The notes under the pieces are model-generated. The model saw only the letters and a list, made by a program, of their open reading frames with translations, made no database searches and was not told the origin of the DNA. From assembly GCF_026151205.1 (NCBI RefSeq), contig NC_087082.1, positions 9,868,901 through 9,932,900 of the forward strand: DNA of 64,000 nucleotides. Reading direction: 5' to 3'. This stretch comes from Bolinopsis microptera (Eukaryota > Ctenophora > Tentaculata > Lobata > Bolinopsidae). Every line of letters starts with the position of its first letter. Position 1 is the first letter of the stretch. Shown here piece by piece: positions 31,385 through 45,746 of this stretch. The translations under genes and the position numbers were made by a program.

Positions 31385-31457
31385 CCAATCAAATTACCGG
31401 CAGTCCGTGTCACGTGGGTTGTGCTGCTCTCCGATTGGCCGGAGGAATGATCACGTG
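31385..31457. promoter_or_regulatory. CCAAT / E-box module
   Basis: CCAAT at 31385, CACGTG at 31411, ATTGG (CCAAT on the other strand) at 31434 and CACGTG at 31452. These are NF-Y-type and bHLH-zip-type sites (established for the motifs; binding here is inference). This module marks the left edge of the CACGTG-dense half. Confidence 0.5.
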
Positions 31458-34400
31458 GTTTGAGACAGCCTCTTACGGCGTGTCCGGAAAATTTTTCTTT
31501 TGACCGCTAAAACTGCGTTTTATGGTAATGGCATACTGCAACACCTTGCAGCGGAAATTCTGGTTTGGGCTGACCTGACAACTCAGATTTACTGTTTCAA
31601 TCTCGCGGCTGCATTTGTTAATAATTACAGTCGAAGATAATTTATACTTGATATTAGCACGGTTACATACGGTGAATCGTCACTCTGATAATATGTATGT
31701 TGTTATAGAGTTAAGTATTATAAGTGTGAATCTCAGTTTGATACGTTCAAACCTTAAATTGTTTAATAATATATGCGTCAGAGAGCATACCCTAATCTTA
31801 CACTTCCACTTCTACTCGCTTCTACAGTGATCCATGGCCTCTAAAATATTCGGTGATGGCGAAGAAGCAGCATGAACTACTGGAGACAATAATACCAATT
31901 GTCGTGAGAAGGCAGCCTAGCTGGCCGTCTACACTACTCCTTTATAAATAGTTTCCTTGTGTGCTAAATAACATCACTAATCCGCTACACCTGCCGTTAC
32001 TAGCAGAGCTCCGATTCTTAAGTCTTCTCTCTAAATCCTAGCTGATTATTAATAGATAAACTCTAGGAACAGCAGGTCTCTGCGATGTTGTTCGCTATGG
32101 GTTCGCACGGACTGTCCAAACATATGATCTGTTTTCAGAAAAAAAGGGAAAGAAGCTTGAAAATCAAATAGCAACATAATATCTGATTGAGTGAATTTTG
32201 GACAAGCCTCTAAAAACATCTGAGGAAGTATGATGATTTTCTATCGGCTTATTACTCATTCGCTGATAAGAATTGTTTTTATTTGAGAAACTTGGCCAAA
32301 TTAGAGTTTTACAGAAACTGGCATCTGATATGGTTTTGAGGTCACGAGTTGCTTGATTTGATGAAAGCGAAATTATAAAAATAAATTATAAAGTCGCATC
32401 TGTCAAGCACTCATTCATTAAACATTAAGTACTGAGGTTGAATTTTTTCGACAATTTGAACATGCTAGTTCCTGTGTTTTTTAGTTCGGCTAGTAAGAAT
32501 ATCACAGTTTTTCCTTAAGCCTGCATGTTTAGGTAATGATATATTAAATCACTGTTGAATCTTATTGGCCCACCAGCCGACCGGAGATCATTTTAGGGTT
32601 TCTATTCTTGTTCCTCTCATATTTTACTTTTTAAACTTGTTCCTCCACGTAACATGACATTTTATTTGTATACCAATTTTTACATACCTTGCACACTAAA
32701 TTATTCAAACAGTTCTATGCAGTAGTAGTAACAAAACATATAGCTGCACTTATTGCCGTATTTTGATGACAGTGTTTACGTATGTTTTTACCCGTTTGAG
32801 CGCGTGTCCCCATGCGTTTTCTGCTGACTTCCTATATTTACCTAATTTATATTAAGCATGCATAATATCATCCAGCTCATTAATAGTGTCTATCACTGCT
32901 ATTTTTAACTGCTCGTTATTTGAGCAAGCCCACCATGCAACTCCTCTATTTTTCAGTGTCTTATCTTCATATCTAATTAGCTTGTAATTAACATATCCCA
33001 CCCCGCTTCATCTTGTTAAACTGACGCATTTCCCGATTCCTCACTTGCTATTTACACCCCGCACGTTTCATGATGAAGGAGCAGACCTATGAAACAACAG
33101 AGAGAGGCGATAGTGAGAAACCCCCCTCTGCATGGGAATGCACTCTAGTATTTTATTAATTAACTTTCAGCTAGATCCTCACCACTACTTTTTGTGATAG
33201 TGCCCCAGCCATCCTTTTAATTCGTTCTTGCGTCAAATCAGATCGAAGAATCTACAAAACTATTACCTTTGCTCCCTGCAAATTAAATCTTTAAATCTAC
33301 ACCATTAAGGACCTTCCGGCCCATTTTTGTGGTACTCGTTTTTGAGCTCTCATTTTTGGAGCTTTTTATACCCCTTAAGTGGGTCAGCCTTGTAGTGATT
33401 GTTAATATTTCGGTAGCCGTACAAAGAGAAATTTAAGAAGGCCGTGTCTAAAAATTAGTAAAAATTTAAGGAATTTCCTGTAATTGCTGGGCAGGGAGCC
33501 TGGGACGGAGTCGCCTTGCTGTCCAAACTCCTGGCTACACGAGCCGTACTGCGACCCTGCATTGTCGCGATTTAAAAGGCAACATAATTGTAAGCTTTCC
33601 CGACCTGAGCTGACAGTAATGATCGCGAGTTGAAGTGAGGTGTGGGTTATCTCCCCCCGACGCGAGCCAGTTTTAACAGTTTTTTAACACCCAGCTCTTT
33701 TCAACCCGGGTCTTTTGTCGTGGTTCTCCGTATCAAAAACTACCAGCAGCCCCTCAACTGCCTGACTAAAGCCAGGGAAGAGCGTGTGTACAAATCGTTA
33801 ATTGTGAACTGTTATATTATGTGAATAGAGGATATGTTGGAGGGATCATATTGTCTCTGTTCTTTGTTTCCGCACCTTTCAGCTCTGTTTGAACTCGTCT
33901 GGCAGGAGGACTGCACGTTTAACAGGGAACTGTTTAACAGTTTCTCAAGTGGTGCTCTGTGGTTCTCTGCGGTGCTCTGTGGTGCTCTGTGGTTTCCGGG
34001 CAGAGTTCCGGGCATGAACTCTAACTTATTACACCTCGTGTCTCACTCAATCAGTTCTGTTTTTAGAACGGGGCGTGTGCAGCTGTACGTTTTTTTTCTT
34101 CATATCGTTGAATATTCAATTTCATAGGAACTTTGAGTTAGTTTTTCGTTATGCTTTTATTGAAATTTGTCTGTGGTTCAAACCACCGGTTTAGGGTATA
34201 CTGGTTACTGGTTCCTACTGTCCAAGCCAGAACTTTACTCTACTTTACGAGACAAACGGTACCAAAGTCGGTGGTTTTTCGAAAAAAACACCATATTTTC
34301 GGACTATTTTTTGTAAAATAAGGAGATTTTCAAAAATCCCTTAATACCATGATTTAATTTGGGGTAGGAAATTGGGCGGTTTTTGGAAAAAAATCCCCAT

Positions 34401-35401
34401 ATTTTCGTTCTCAAATCGTTTAGGTCACTGGAATTAGTCGTACATAAATATTTCTCGAAAGGTATATAATACTTATCACATACCGTTTTACCATCATGAG
34501 TGTACCACTAGGTGTGTCCGTGATATCAAGCAATGTAACAATCTGTTATCCACATCTCCATCATCTGTAATACCAGTTAATCGGTTTGATTGTTGGCCCT
34601 CAATCGGTTAGTTCCAGTTGATATGCGGTGATATCGGAACACCTTATTCCTAATTTTGGTGAACATTGTGTGGGCAGCTCCTAACCTCAAGCTGAGAGGC
34701 ACGTTGTGCTCAAGTGACTTGTACCCTATGTCACGTGACCCTATGTCACGTGACCCAGTATATTGACGCCATTATTCTCACTTGGTGTTTTGATACAGAG
34801 CCTAAGGCCAACAGTCAACTGTTTTCAGCAGTAGATTTGGTGCTTGCCAACTTCAATCAAATGGACAACAAGTTTTGGGGGACAGTTCAAAAACATCATG
34901 CACGCTCAGGATGATATTAATAACAGTTTCATTTACCTCTCACCAATCCGGGGCACATTTCATAGTCATCTGATGGTTTTAGGGGGTCACGTGCTCACTT
35001 TCGCGCTCTCGAGTGGCCAAAGATTTTTTGAGGTGTTATATTTTTGTTTAATATTTACACGAGGTCCTTAAAGCAGGGCCGTTTTAAAGTTTTTAAACAG
35101 TGAATTTAGCGCCGTCACTTTGTTCAGTACTCGCACCCTGTGGTTTCAGATTTAACCAGATTTCTTGGCACTTTTAACTCCATGATGAAGTGATCTAATT
35201 GTGCCAAAAGCAGTAAGCTATTTCAACATCATCTTAATATGACTTCATTCAAGTTTTTTTTATTTTAACTCGTTCAAGAGTTTCCAAAGTTTCCAGAGTT
35301 TCCAAACTCTGAAGAGGAACTGCGAATCCTGATGCGGGACAGGGATATATGGAGGGGGTTATCTGGCGTAGATCGGACTTAGTTCCGACATAGTAGTGGA
35401 T

Positions 35402-35455
35402 TTCCTTGCTGTACGGCAAGTTAACAAGGAACTGAAACTGCTAGGTTCCGTACAG
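35402..35455 (+). repeat. dispersed hairpin-forming repeat, copy 2
   Basis: TTCCTTGCTGTACGGCAAGT, then AACAAGGAACTGAAAC and GGTTCCGTACAGACTC. It corresponds to 25588-25655 at roughly 85% by eye. The ability to pair CCTTG/CAAGG and GGAAC/GTTCC is kept. Confidence 0.6.
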
Positions 35456-38400
35456 ACTCAACTCTGCACCCATGTCAATATGTTCATTATATGCAAGCCT
35501 CTTGATTTATAGTAGTAGTAGTAACTTGTTCACTGTAAAAAGTCACACTTTTCTCCGGAAGGGGACGGGTCCTAATTTTTTTCATCTCCGAGTTGACCTC
35601 TCTTTAGCTCTCATAGTTGAGTATGACTAACAGTTAACACGTCTATTTTAGCGACCCTGTTAAATCAGCTCCTTTCTCTGCCCAGGTGAGGTTGAAAAAG
35701 TTCGTTAAATTTCAACGTAAAAGCTACTAAAGATACAATTCCTGAGCCTTGTACCCTGAATATATGGACACGTGACAAACTCTCGGGTCAGCTGACTTGT
35801 TTTGGGATCACGTGTTCAATTCAAAGTGTTCGGTAAGATCGCTTTATTTACAAAAATCAGAGGGATCCCTGACCACTGGCCTCATTTTCACTCTCCTTAT
35901 CCATTATCGTCCATCCAACCCAATAAGTTTTTATTTGGTTTGGACAAAAGTGCATACAAATTGCGTGAACCAGAACTCATTCAAATAACGAATACGGTTC
36001 CTTTTACCGTGTTGTAATAGCCCTCAAGATCATCTTGGTGCCTCCCGGCTTGTTTTAAATGAGTGTAGCTTGACTTTTCAACTCGCCCTCACGATCTTAA
36101 ATTCTCTCTCTGTTTTTTACGTTCAAAGCCCACTCTTATCTCAAAAAATTCAAAATATCTCAATAAACACTAAACGTCCACGCTTCTGTCGTAATATCAG
36201 GCAAGGTATTACGAAAGTGAAGTAGTTTAATGGATCACAAAGTAAATGTTTTTTGTTAACCATTGCGCTTATCAGGGTGGGTGTCCACAAGTTCTGACGT
36301 TTCAGATTTTTCGCGGCGCTCTAAATTAGGCATTTCCTAAATAGTTAATACCGGAGCGATTTATTCTATAATATATTTTTTACCACTTTATGAAGTAGCT
36401 CTTTAGTTTGTGGTAAAGAATGGAACACACCCCGAATAGTTTCCTGGCCCCGTGGTTGAGATTGCTGGGGAGTCATTAGTACCCTCTTCATTTGATTTAC
36501 ATCTGACGTTGCCCTTTTTTAATCCTAGCGGGATAATTCTAGTCTGGTGTATGATTACCCAGTATTAGTGTGTAGGGCGTGCCGGTTTTTTGTGCTGCTT
36601 GAGACCACAGATCGCCCTCCATCACAAGGTTAAAAGGTAATGATCCGCCTGCCCTGCAATTAGTTGGATTTGATTTTTGGAAGCCACAAACTTTACCAAT
36701 ATTAGCTTTATAGTGGTCTCTGGGGGTAACCTTTTACATCAGGTTGCCAAACATTGGTATACTGCTTTATTACAGTTTAGTGTGAGAACAAACCGGAGGC
36801 TGGTGGGCGGGAGGCTGGTAGATGGGCTCAGTGGAATCATCGTGTGGCAACACTTGCGGTTTCTTTCAAACCCACTCATTTCAAACCCCTTAATTTATCA
36901 TTATCTTTTTGTCCGGCGAAATGTTCGTTTTACGTGTACTCTCATGCTGCTTGTGTGATGTCATTTAGTGGTTCTCTTGGTTCGGGAATCAATTATATTC
37001 CACTTCACCTGCTCTTGATGTCCGTTCTTTGTCTCAGCACAAAGGAATTATAAGTACCTATAGTTGTTACTCCAGTTTTGAGGATCAAATCGGCGCCACC
37101 AGCCCTTTATTATGAAAAAATCCTGCACCAATATTATGCTAATTCGTCCCAAGGTGGACGCTAAGGGCTCCTCTTTAAATCCTACTTAGAAAATCAGATC
37201 CATTGTGCTTTGTCAGGATTTTGAAGTATGCAAATTCCTGGGTTCAGTAATTGCCGATAATCGAGAAATTATCAGCTTTATTTAATTCATAAGCAAATGA
37301 ACAGTGGCCAGAGATCGGTGTCGGCACGCGAGTCACGTGACATTTCCTCGTATCTGATTGGACAGCTGCAACCAGGTCCAACAGGTAAAACAATCGTCTA
37401 CCGTTAATATTCATCACATTACTAGTGACGTAAACCTGGCTTTCAACCTATCATGGATGCTATCTCGGACCACGGACTAATCGGATCCTCCCTTTACCAC
37501 CACGTGACTCGTCACCATAAAGGGTCAGAATGGAGATGCTCATTGTCCGGGTGGGGGTCCTATCCTGTGCTACTAAAAACTATAGACCAGGTACAGCCCC
37601 GAACAATGGCCTGCTTCAGAACATTTTTCATAGATTTGAGCGAAGCTATTAACTCATTACATGCTTGCTAATCAGACCATCGCTTGACAGCTGTTCAGAT
37701 ATTTGATTTTTAGGAAACAAAAGGTAGGTTGGTTGAGCAGGGCGCGTGCCCCTTTATTCAGCTCACCTACGCTATTGCACGTGCGCAAGTCTCTGCTTGC
37801 CAATCAAAAATGCGACAAATTTAGAGGAGACGCAGACTGATTAGTCATAGCTGGTCCATTGTTTCATCCCCCGATAATCGTTATAAAGCATGCTCAGCTA
37901 AATATATATAAATCCTCCAATCAAATCACATTTTATCGTTTTGATGATGAGTTGGAGCCCAGTTTATTGCTCATGACTAGAATTGCAGGTCTTGGTCCCC
38001 TCATTGTTCAGTTCCGAACCTCATGATCTGGAACCGTATTCTGGCACGAGCCCCCCATTTGTTCACTTCCGCTCGACAATGTCAATATGAATAGTAATCA
38101 AAACACCGGGTCACCCTATTTTCTCAGACTATTGTCTTCAATCATTTAAACTATCCTCATTATTTAAATTCGCCTCATTAAGATTCCTGGTTCAAATCTT
38201 GTCTTTCTCTATTCGGTAGGTGGGGCGCATCTGTTGCGTCTCCTCAATTTTTAATAGAATTGGGCAATGGCAGGGAGGTGATCCACATTTTCGCTATAAA
38301 ACAACACAAGTCGTATAAAAAGTAGCTCTGTTGAGCTGGAGTTTTAAAAGTGAGATATAGATCATCTGTCCGTTATTACCCGCGTTTTTATTTACCGCCC

Positions 38401-41400
38401 TATTTAGAGCTGACTTAAGTCTGTATAAGTGTAATAATTAACACTACTTGCATGCTCTTCCGCTCAAAAGAGAACCCCGCTGCTCTTGAAATGTAGTCTA
38501 ATTGGGCCCTTAAACCGTCCTAAAATACCGGGAAACCCCACCACACGCATCTCCCTGGTCTCAACTTTCGTATGTTTCACCCTATCAATACCTCAATATA
38601 CGGGTATCCGCGGAAAAATACCCAAAAACCGTAGGGCAGTACAGTTAACTGGAATGGGAATCACTCGTACCCCTCGTGACGAACCTCAACCACGTGATCC
38701 ACAGTCGAGCTATCGTTGGTTAATCTCTGATCACGTAAGGGGGCTGGTATTGCGGTCTGTGTTTGAGTATCAGTACGGCAGATGATTTGACAGGATGGAG
38801 CACAATAAGGGGGATATTGTGTCGCCCTTAACACACAGCTTAATTTAGTGGTGCAAATTAAGTTTTTATCTATTCTTCTTGGTCTCTGTTTTTATCAATC
38901 ATCACAGCATTCGGGGTGTATAAGACTTGTGGTTTTTGTTGATAATTAGTGCAGAGATAACATCTTTTCCGTGATAACAAATGTCGTAATAATTCATTAG
39001 TATCCTTGAGATGCGTAAATTGTGCCGTCTCAAATTAATCATCGTTGAACACTAAACAGTTACTTTAGCTAATGGATTTAAAAGTGCACTTAAAAAGGCA
39101 TTTTAAAAGTGCACATTTTTGAGGTTTAACCCAATGTTTTAGTGCTTAACGCAGAGGTTATAATTCAGGAAACACCACTGATTTTAGACAGGTACTTATG
39201 ATATAAAATAGCTGGGTGCGCCGGCTAGATTTCCTAAAAACGCGGCTAGATCTGTCAAGTTCTATAGGTTATTAGAGGTGGCTGAAGGTAGAAGTACTGT
39301 TTCTGTGGTTTTATCACGTGTGACCTCAGCTCTTGTTAATTTGAACCAGTGTGTCTTCCATCCTACAGTTGAATCGCACTTTAGATCTAGATTCAAGATC
39401 TGTTTCACTTGGTTATAGCCTGCGTTGAGGTTATTCTTTAAGCAGATTTTAACTTATTCTGCGCATCTGATTTTATAAATTTAAAGCAAATTTAATATCT
39501 ATTTTACGTGATCCTTCAGCTTTCAGCTCTTATATTTAAATAAAATAGTCAAGAATTTGTTCTAATATGGGAAGTTGGGAACCTTCATTCTGTAATATTA
39601 AGTTGGGCACCTACATTCTGTAATATTTGACGTAGGACTTTTTATTACAGAGCGTATCCCTTTATAATTATTACAAAGCGCTCCTAGACAGCTATTCTTG
39701 TTGCCTGTTTCTGCTTTTAATTGAGAATATAGGAGTGTATGTGCGTGACTTTCTCAGGTATTTTAAAATTCTAAAATTTAATGGCATTGGTTAAACTAAC
39801 GGTATCAATGTTGTTCATGGTCATAACCGTTTTACTTTTTACTTTTCAGCATTAGATCCCTCGTGCTACTATGTAACCCTCGACAATTATAATAACCATT
39901 TGCTTGAGATGTATGGTGCTTGTTATGCCGGATCGAAGTGTCATGCCGGGACCAAGCGCTGGTCTTAGACAAGTTTTAGTATCTCGTAGCATTATCACTG
40001 TATTACCTTATTAAAGGTGTAGTGTATCTTGGTTACCACGATATCTGATTAGATATTCTTACAATTAGTTTGCCTTGAGTTTGTGATCCGTACCAGATCA
40101 GCTCTTAAAATGGTCCTTACGTAAACTGAAGGGTAATCGTGAGTCAACAAAAGTTGTGCTGTATTCTCGTCGCTTCTCAGCACTGTTTTTTGTTTTATCA
40201 TGTTGTTTAGACTTAATGTGTTTGGATTTTGATGTCACAACATCAGATTACATTTTTTTCCGAGGACTTTTGAAATAACTTATACAAACATTTATCTACT
40301 GATAAGCGTCTGGAATGTAATCTTGATATCATGTTTTTGATAATCGCGGGAATGTGAAAATAACTTCCAAATTTATAGTCCCCACCCTCTTATTTTCTGT
40401 TTCTCTCCGAGGAGTTTGCTCTCATCTAGTTTCACCGGATCATTCAGTATTTTCCTCTATTTAGTCCATCATCGAATCCTGCGCGAATCATCTTTTCTCA
40501 TATTTACAGGGTACAAGTTTTGTAAGATCGCACGCTAGTATAAAAACGAAAATTTAAATTTGATTGATCCGAAGGGTGCAGGAAAAAGCATTACTGGTCC
40601 TCCATTGGCTGCCTAGCCGCAGTACCACGATCTCTTGCTCCTGACTGGCGGAGAGGTTAGTCATGTGATCACCGCGTTTAATTCGAGTATAATTGTGTTG
40701 AATCACTGCAGTCCCCGCTGACCTGGATTAAAAAAGAACTCTCTCTCATCTTCTGGTTATGTGTCTGGGACCAAAAACTCTTGGTGTGTACTCACTTGCC
40801 TCTCTCATCTCATGTTTACCTTTTAGCTGTGTCATTGCTGTGACTCCTCAGACAAGCCCAGATTAGAATCATCATTCAGTGACCAGTCCAGGTACCGGCA
40901 CTGAATACTGAGGCTTGGTCTGACTGAAATCATTGATTATACTGCTCCAATTCACTGTTCTATCCCGTGTTCTGTATCTGCAGTGCCTCAGTTAACAGTC
41001 TAAGGGCGTGCGCGTTAACTTCCCCATAATTCCAGTCACTTTAGAAAGGGAGTTTTTGATTTGGAACGGCCGACTTCAGTGCAAGTTCGGATTACCAAAT
41101 TTTCACAAAACGGCAAATGACTTTACCGGGAATTTACGGACGCATAGGTGACCTCAAACATTTGGCCCTTGAAGAAGCCGTGTCAATGTTATTTTGATTA
41201 CAAAACCTAATAATTTACCCGCTTTCTCACGCCGCGTTTTTACAGTCAAAAGCAATGTGACAATGGCGACTGCTCAATTATCAATGCTACCTGACCGCGG
41301 TTACCCAGCCAATGATCCACTAAGCGGCATCTTCACATTTTAGTCAACAATAATCAATATAAGATTACCTTTAGTATCCCATATCGAATTGGAATCGTCC

Positions 41401-41500
41401 ATTTGCGCCTTTTCAGGGTATCTTATGCCGAGATAGAACCGTTTAAATGCAGTTGTAAGACACGCTCCCATTCCAGACATTTATCTAATATAAGCCTCTG

Positions 41501-41546
41501 ATTGGACTGTTTGAGTCACGTGACCATTATACAGCTCTCTGATTGG
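41501..41546. promoter_or_regulatory. ATTGG-N11-CACGTG module upstream of a small ORF
   Basis: ATTGG at 41501 and CACGTG at 41517 (start-to-start 16), with a second ATTGG at 41542. An ATG at 41660 opens MNYSSVRPQ, followed by a possible donor CAGG|GTAAAC near 41689. This could be a first exon, at low confidence. Confidence 0.4.
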
Positions 41547-42161
41547 TCAGCGTTTAACGCCGACCTAATCCCCTCCTCGTTCAGCAAATTGGCCCCTTTT
41601 TTACTTGAGCGAGCTTCAAGTGCACACAAAAACTCCTCTAACAACTTCTCGTTGAAGCTATGAATTACTCATCAGTTCGACCACAGGGTAAACAGCTCAC
41701 AAGGGTCAAGGTGATTCCTCTTAACCAACCAGAAGCAAGTATTCATGGTTTACACTTATTAAGATGGATGAAACCCGCTCCCTTGTTCCCTTCTCTCTCT
41801 CTCTCCCTTCTTGATTCTCTATTAGGGCCTTTATTATGGTTCTTGTCTTGCTGGTTTCGTTGAGGGACATGTCTCTTGTTGAGATTTTGTTTTGTTTACA
41901 CCAGTCAGGTGACAAGTAGTGACTTTCAGTTTTAAGCGCTGTAAAAAACACAGTTTGTTGAAGAGCTCATGAAGATTCGCTCGTTTTACTACCTCATGAA
42001 CATTGAACATGCAGGTAGCTCTGTTGATCCTGAGGTACCATGTTAGGACCTACTTAGCATAAGTGCCCATTAACCTCTAAATTTGCTACAAAACAATAAG
42101 ACACCCGTTTACTCGACCGCATCGGAGAGTGTAACTTGAGGTGTAAACTGTAACTGTTATA

Positions 42162-42591
42162 CTGCTAATATTGGGGCGTCAGTTGTCGAGCTGAGATCTC
42201 ACCACTGCTAATATTGGGGCGTCAGTTGTCGAGCTGAGATCTCACCACTGCTAATATTGGGGCGTCAGTTGTCGAGCTGAGATCTCACTACTGCTAATAT
42301 TGTGGCGTCAGTTGTCGAGCTGAGATCTCACTACTGCTAATATTGGGGCGTCAGTTGTCGAGCTGAGATCTCACTACTGCTAATATTGGGGCGTCAGTTG
42401 TCGAGCTGAGATCTCACTACTGCTAATATTGGGGCGTCAGTTGTCGAGCTGAGATCTCACTACTACTAATATTGGGGCGTCAGTTGTCGAGCTGAGATCT
42501 CACTACTGCTAATATTGGGGCGTCAGTTGTCGAGCTGAGATCTCACTACTGCTAATATTGGGGCGTCAGTTGTCGAGCTGAGATCTCACTT
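42162..42591 (+). repeat. 43-bp satellite, ten copies
   Basis: The unit starts CTGCTAATATTGGGGCGTCA and ends CTGAGATCTCACTA. Ten head-to-tail copies have exact 43-bp spacing (42162, 42205 ... 42549) and only a few substitutions, so the array is young or homogenised. Each unit includes the palindrome GAGATCTC. There are no unique spacers, so it is not a CRISPR-like array. Confidence 0.97.
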
Positions 42592-44285
42592 CTATAATCA
42601 GGAGTTAACTAGTTGACGGCCTACCCACAAGTAGCATTCAACTCGAATTATAAAGACCTATAACCTTTTATAAAACCTATCTTATATAATCTTCCCATTA
42701 GCATATCTATAACTGCATATCGACATAACATAAATATTAAATGTTACAATTGGATATTAGGTTATGACATCACGTGAACATAAAAACCTTGTATGGACTG
42801 TGTTCTAAAATTAGACAAAACCGTTAAAATCTCTCGCTGAAAAAATGCCAAGAAAGCATAGGAAATGCTAATAATTACTAGTCTCCAAAACGCTAAAAGG
42901 GCGCTCTTTGAGTAAATTAGGTGGTCGGAATATTTCGTGAACCCGAATTGGGGCTAAGTACAGTGTCGCCAAATGGGAGGTGCGTGAGTGGGGTAATTCT
43001 AATCCGGGGCAGGTCTGTCAAGCATGCCTGTGGTTAATCTGACCCTACTCTGTAACACCACAACTTACCTTCTAACCTCAAATATAACATCCGTGAGTGT
43101 CCTTTTTTAGCTGAAAACTGCATAATACATGGACTTGAGGGGGGTATTTTTAGAGTCTACCAAGTCAGATCATTAGTAGGAGCTCGTAGTTTTATTTCTA
43201 TTAACCCTCCCCGAATTTCTGCTGTACATAGTACCTAACTGTAATGCCAATAGTCCAACCACACTCTCCCCCCTAAGTGTTCTTGTGATAAATTTTATTT
43301 TTTACCCGGATAGTATACACGGGATTGCCGCGGTTTGGTGCGTGTATGTATTCAATCACCACTAGCCGAGCTCGTCTGATTGTCATGTGATGCCCTCCTC
43401 ACGTCTCATTGGTGGAAATAAGTCACGTGAGTCCTACACACGCTCCCTCCCGAACAAAGGACCTCTCAATTCTTTTCAATCCCCAGTTTTTGCACTGGGT
43501 TTAATGTTGTTTTAGTTTTAATGCGGAGAGAGAAAGAATGCCGGGTTTCCATTGGTTCTTGTTGTCCTGACGTCACCAGAACCCTGGCTGCCCATTGGTG
43601 GATGAGGTTGAGGGAGAGTGCTGATTAGCGGGTGACCCTGTCGGGAGTAAAGGGAAAATGGGTGATCACTGAGTAGATACCCGTTCAGGTTGGTGTTTTA
43701 CCGTCCGATGAGGAACCGAGACAACGTCTATAACTCCTCTATTGTCCTTGATACCAATTACTTTTCTCCGATATACCTTGTCTTTCAACTGTTACTTCAG
43801 TTTTTAGATGATACCAATAAAAAGTACTAGTTCCTCGGTATTTTAGGTAATTTAATTGTATTTATATACTGTCTTAAACAACTACAACTATCACGTTGCA
43901 CCACCAAAATAGATAGTATTGATCTATTTATATCATTTGACATTTCTTTAGCTTAGCTTCCATATAGCTCTCCTCCTACTCAGCTCTAAGCTAACAGCTC
44001 AGCTCACTTTCTGCGTGGCCATCCTACCGATAGACATTCAGGTCTCTATTTGTCTAATTTGTCACGTACTCAGGGGAGCAATGTGTTCTCTAAAACCTGT
44101 TCCTGGGTAGTTCAGAGATGAGTTTTTAGGTCAGCACCCTCCACCCCGGGACACACCACCGCTGAAGTGCTCACGAATAGTTTTTAGTAGGACAATAGCG
44201 ATTTAAAAGTCATTAAATCCAGACATGGGGACTAAGCACTTTATCCTATCGAGAATTTGTATTCCAGTCACGAGCGAGACGCTGT

Positions 44286-44315
44286 CCAATAAGGGAGCTG
44301 CGATTTGATCACGTG
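44286..44315 (+). promoter_or_regulatory. CCAAT-N19-CACGTG module
   Basis: CCAAT at 44286-44290 and CACGTG at 44310-44315, start-to-start 24. The same spacing recurs at six other places. Confidence 0.5.
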
Positions 44316-45697
44316 CCCAGCTTCTGTTGAATCGATCTGGACAATTTAATCAGTTTTAAATGCAGCGTTCACTCTCTATCAAAAAACTAGGTCTACAGTT
44401 CTAAGACTGCTAATCCGAATCAGACTTACATCTCTCTGGTTACTCATGACCGTGAATCGCCCTTCTTAAGTCCCTCGGTGTAATCATCGTAATTTTTATA
44501 GACTAATATTCAATTCTGGGTTCAGCCTACACTTTTGGCGGCAGTAATTGACAATGACGCTTCTGCGAATTGGTTTTTTGGGTCTTGGGTCTCAATCCCA
44601 GAAATCTTGCACTTTTATTACCAGGATCGGTTCTAACAGTTATCAAAGGATAAGAAACACATCTTTACCATTCGTTTGTCCTTCTTTCCGATATTTCGAA
44701 CATGAGATGAGATTAGAAGGTCTCTAACCGGAGTGGCCAACAACTTTACCTACCCTCTAACCGAAAAAATCATAAGAATTAGTCTCTACGTTATCACGGT
44801 TATGTTTCGATATGTATAAGAGTGGTTTGAAAAAAGATTACAGCCTCGAGCGAGTTCTACCCACGGTTCGTTTCTTAACGGTAGTACTCTAGCCGAACCC
44901 TTTTTGTATATATTATTCACTTTAATTGCTGGTAAATATAAACCTTAAACGATAGAGAAACATTAAAGTTGGTTATATTCCAAGGAGTTGTTGTCAAAGG
45001 TTTCTATGGAGTAATTATCTATCTTTATTTCAGGTTCTTGTATCTTACTTTTCTTCCCTTTTTGTTCCGTGGAATTATGTTCCGATGATATTACATTTTT
45101 GATTGGACTATAAACATGATCAGTAAACTCTCGGTCGCGTATTTTGAATGATAACTCGAGTTTTCTGTTTTTATCTCAGACTTCCTTCTTTCTATCGAAC
45201 TTTTAGCAGTCTTATATGTGGCTTTGCATAAATTTAAGCTATAAGTTTAAGTGTAGTTTAAAGTTTTCGCATGAACATTGAACAGTCGCTAAATATTGTG
45301 ATTCCTTTGTGATACCGAATACCGACTGATCCCCCATTACGATCGGCGATTAACTCCTAACACATTTTAGTCACGGTCAACACATAAATCACAATTCCAG
45401 ATTTTAGCTATTTTCTTGATCCTATCGAGGTTAGATCTAATCACATACAAGCGGTAAATTAAGAGTATCAAATGGCCCCTGGCCCTGACCCTGCCCCAGT
45501 ATTCAGTAAGTGAGATGTCCCACTCTACCAGTCTGAAGCAACTTTACAGCGCTGAGCTGGCCAGGTTAAAATGGTTTTTAGTGTTGTCACTTGGTATAAC
45601 TGGGAGAGTTAGCCAGAGCCATTAGCGACCAGGTGCCCCCGCTTCACCTTTTTAGACCGAGTTACAAGTAAAAAGTATCTACCAGGTGGTCCTGGGT

Positions 45698-45746
45698 CAC
45701 GTGGTTATTCTGAGGTCACGTGGTGTGCGATCTCCCGTGTGATTGG
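45698..45746 (-). promoter_or_regulatory. double E-box with CCAAT at fixed spacing
   Basis: CACGTG at 45698 and 45717, then ATTGG at 45742-45746. Read on the minus strand, CCAAT and the nearer CACGTG are 24 bp apart start to start. Confidence 0.5.

Larger units (their letters stand above)
30927..42161. other. CACGTG-rich non-coding stretch, no gene recognised
   Basis: No transposon, RNA gene or recognisable protein was found. The stretch contains about fourteen CACGTG sites, several beside CCAAT boxes, plus short local duplications. These include CCCTATGTCACGTGA twice at 34726-34755, a GGTGCTCTGT array at 33950-33992, a 35-bp duplication at 34269 and 34373, and a GTTGGG...CATTCTGTAATATT pair at about 39572-39630. 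The second copy of the hairpin repeat (25588) is at 35402-35455. Confidence 0.4.

Noticed and set aside
38180-38220. tRNA-like GGTTCAAATC word at about 38192
   Set aside because: No matching A box or acceptor-stem pairing could be drawn around it.
42162-42591. CRISPR-like array
   Set aside because: Repeats are contiguous with no spacers, and the window is eukaryotic. It is a satellite.
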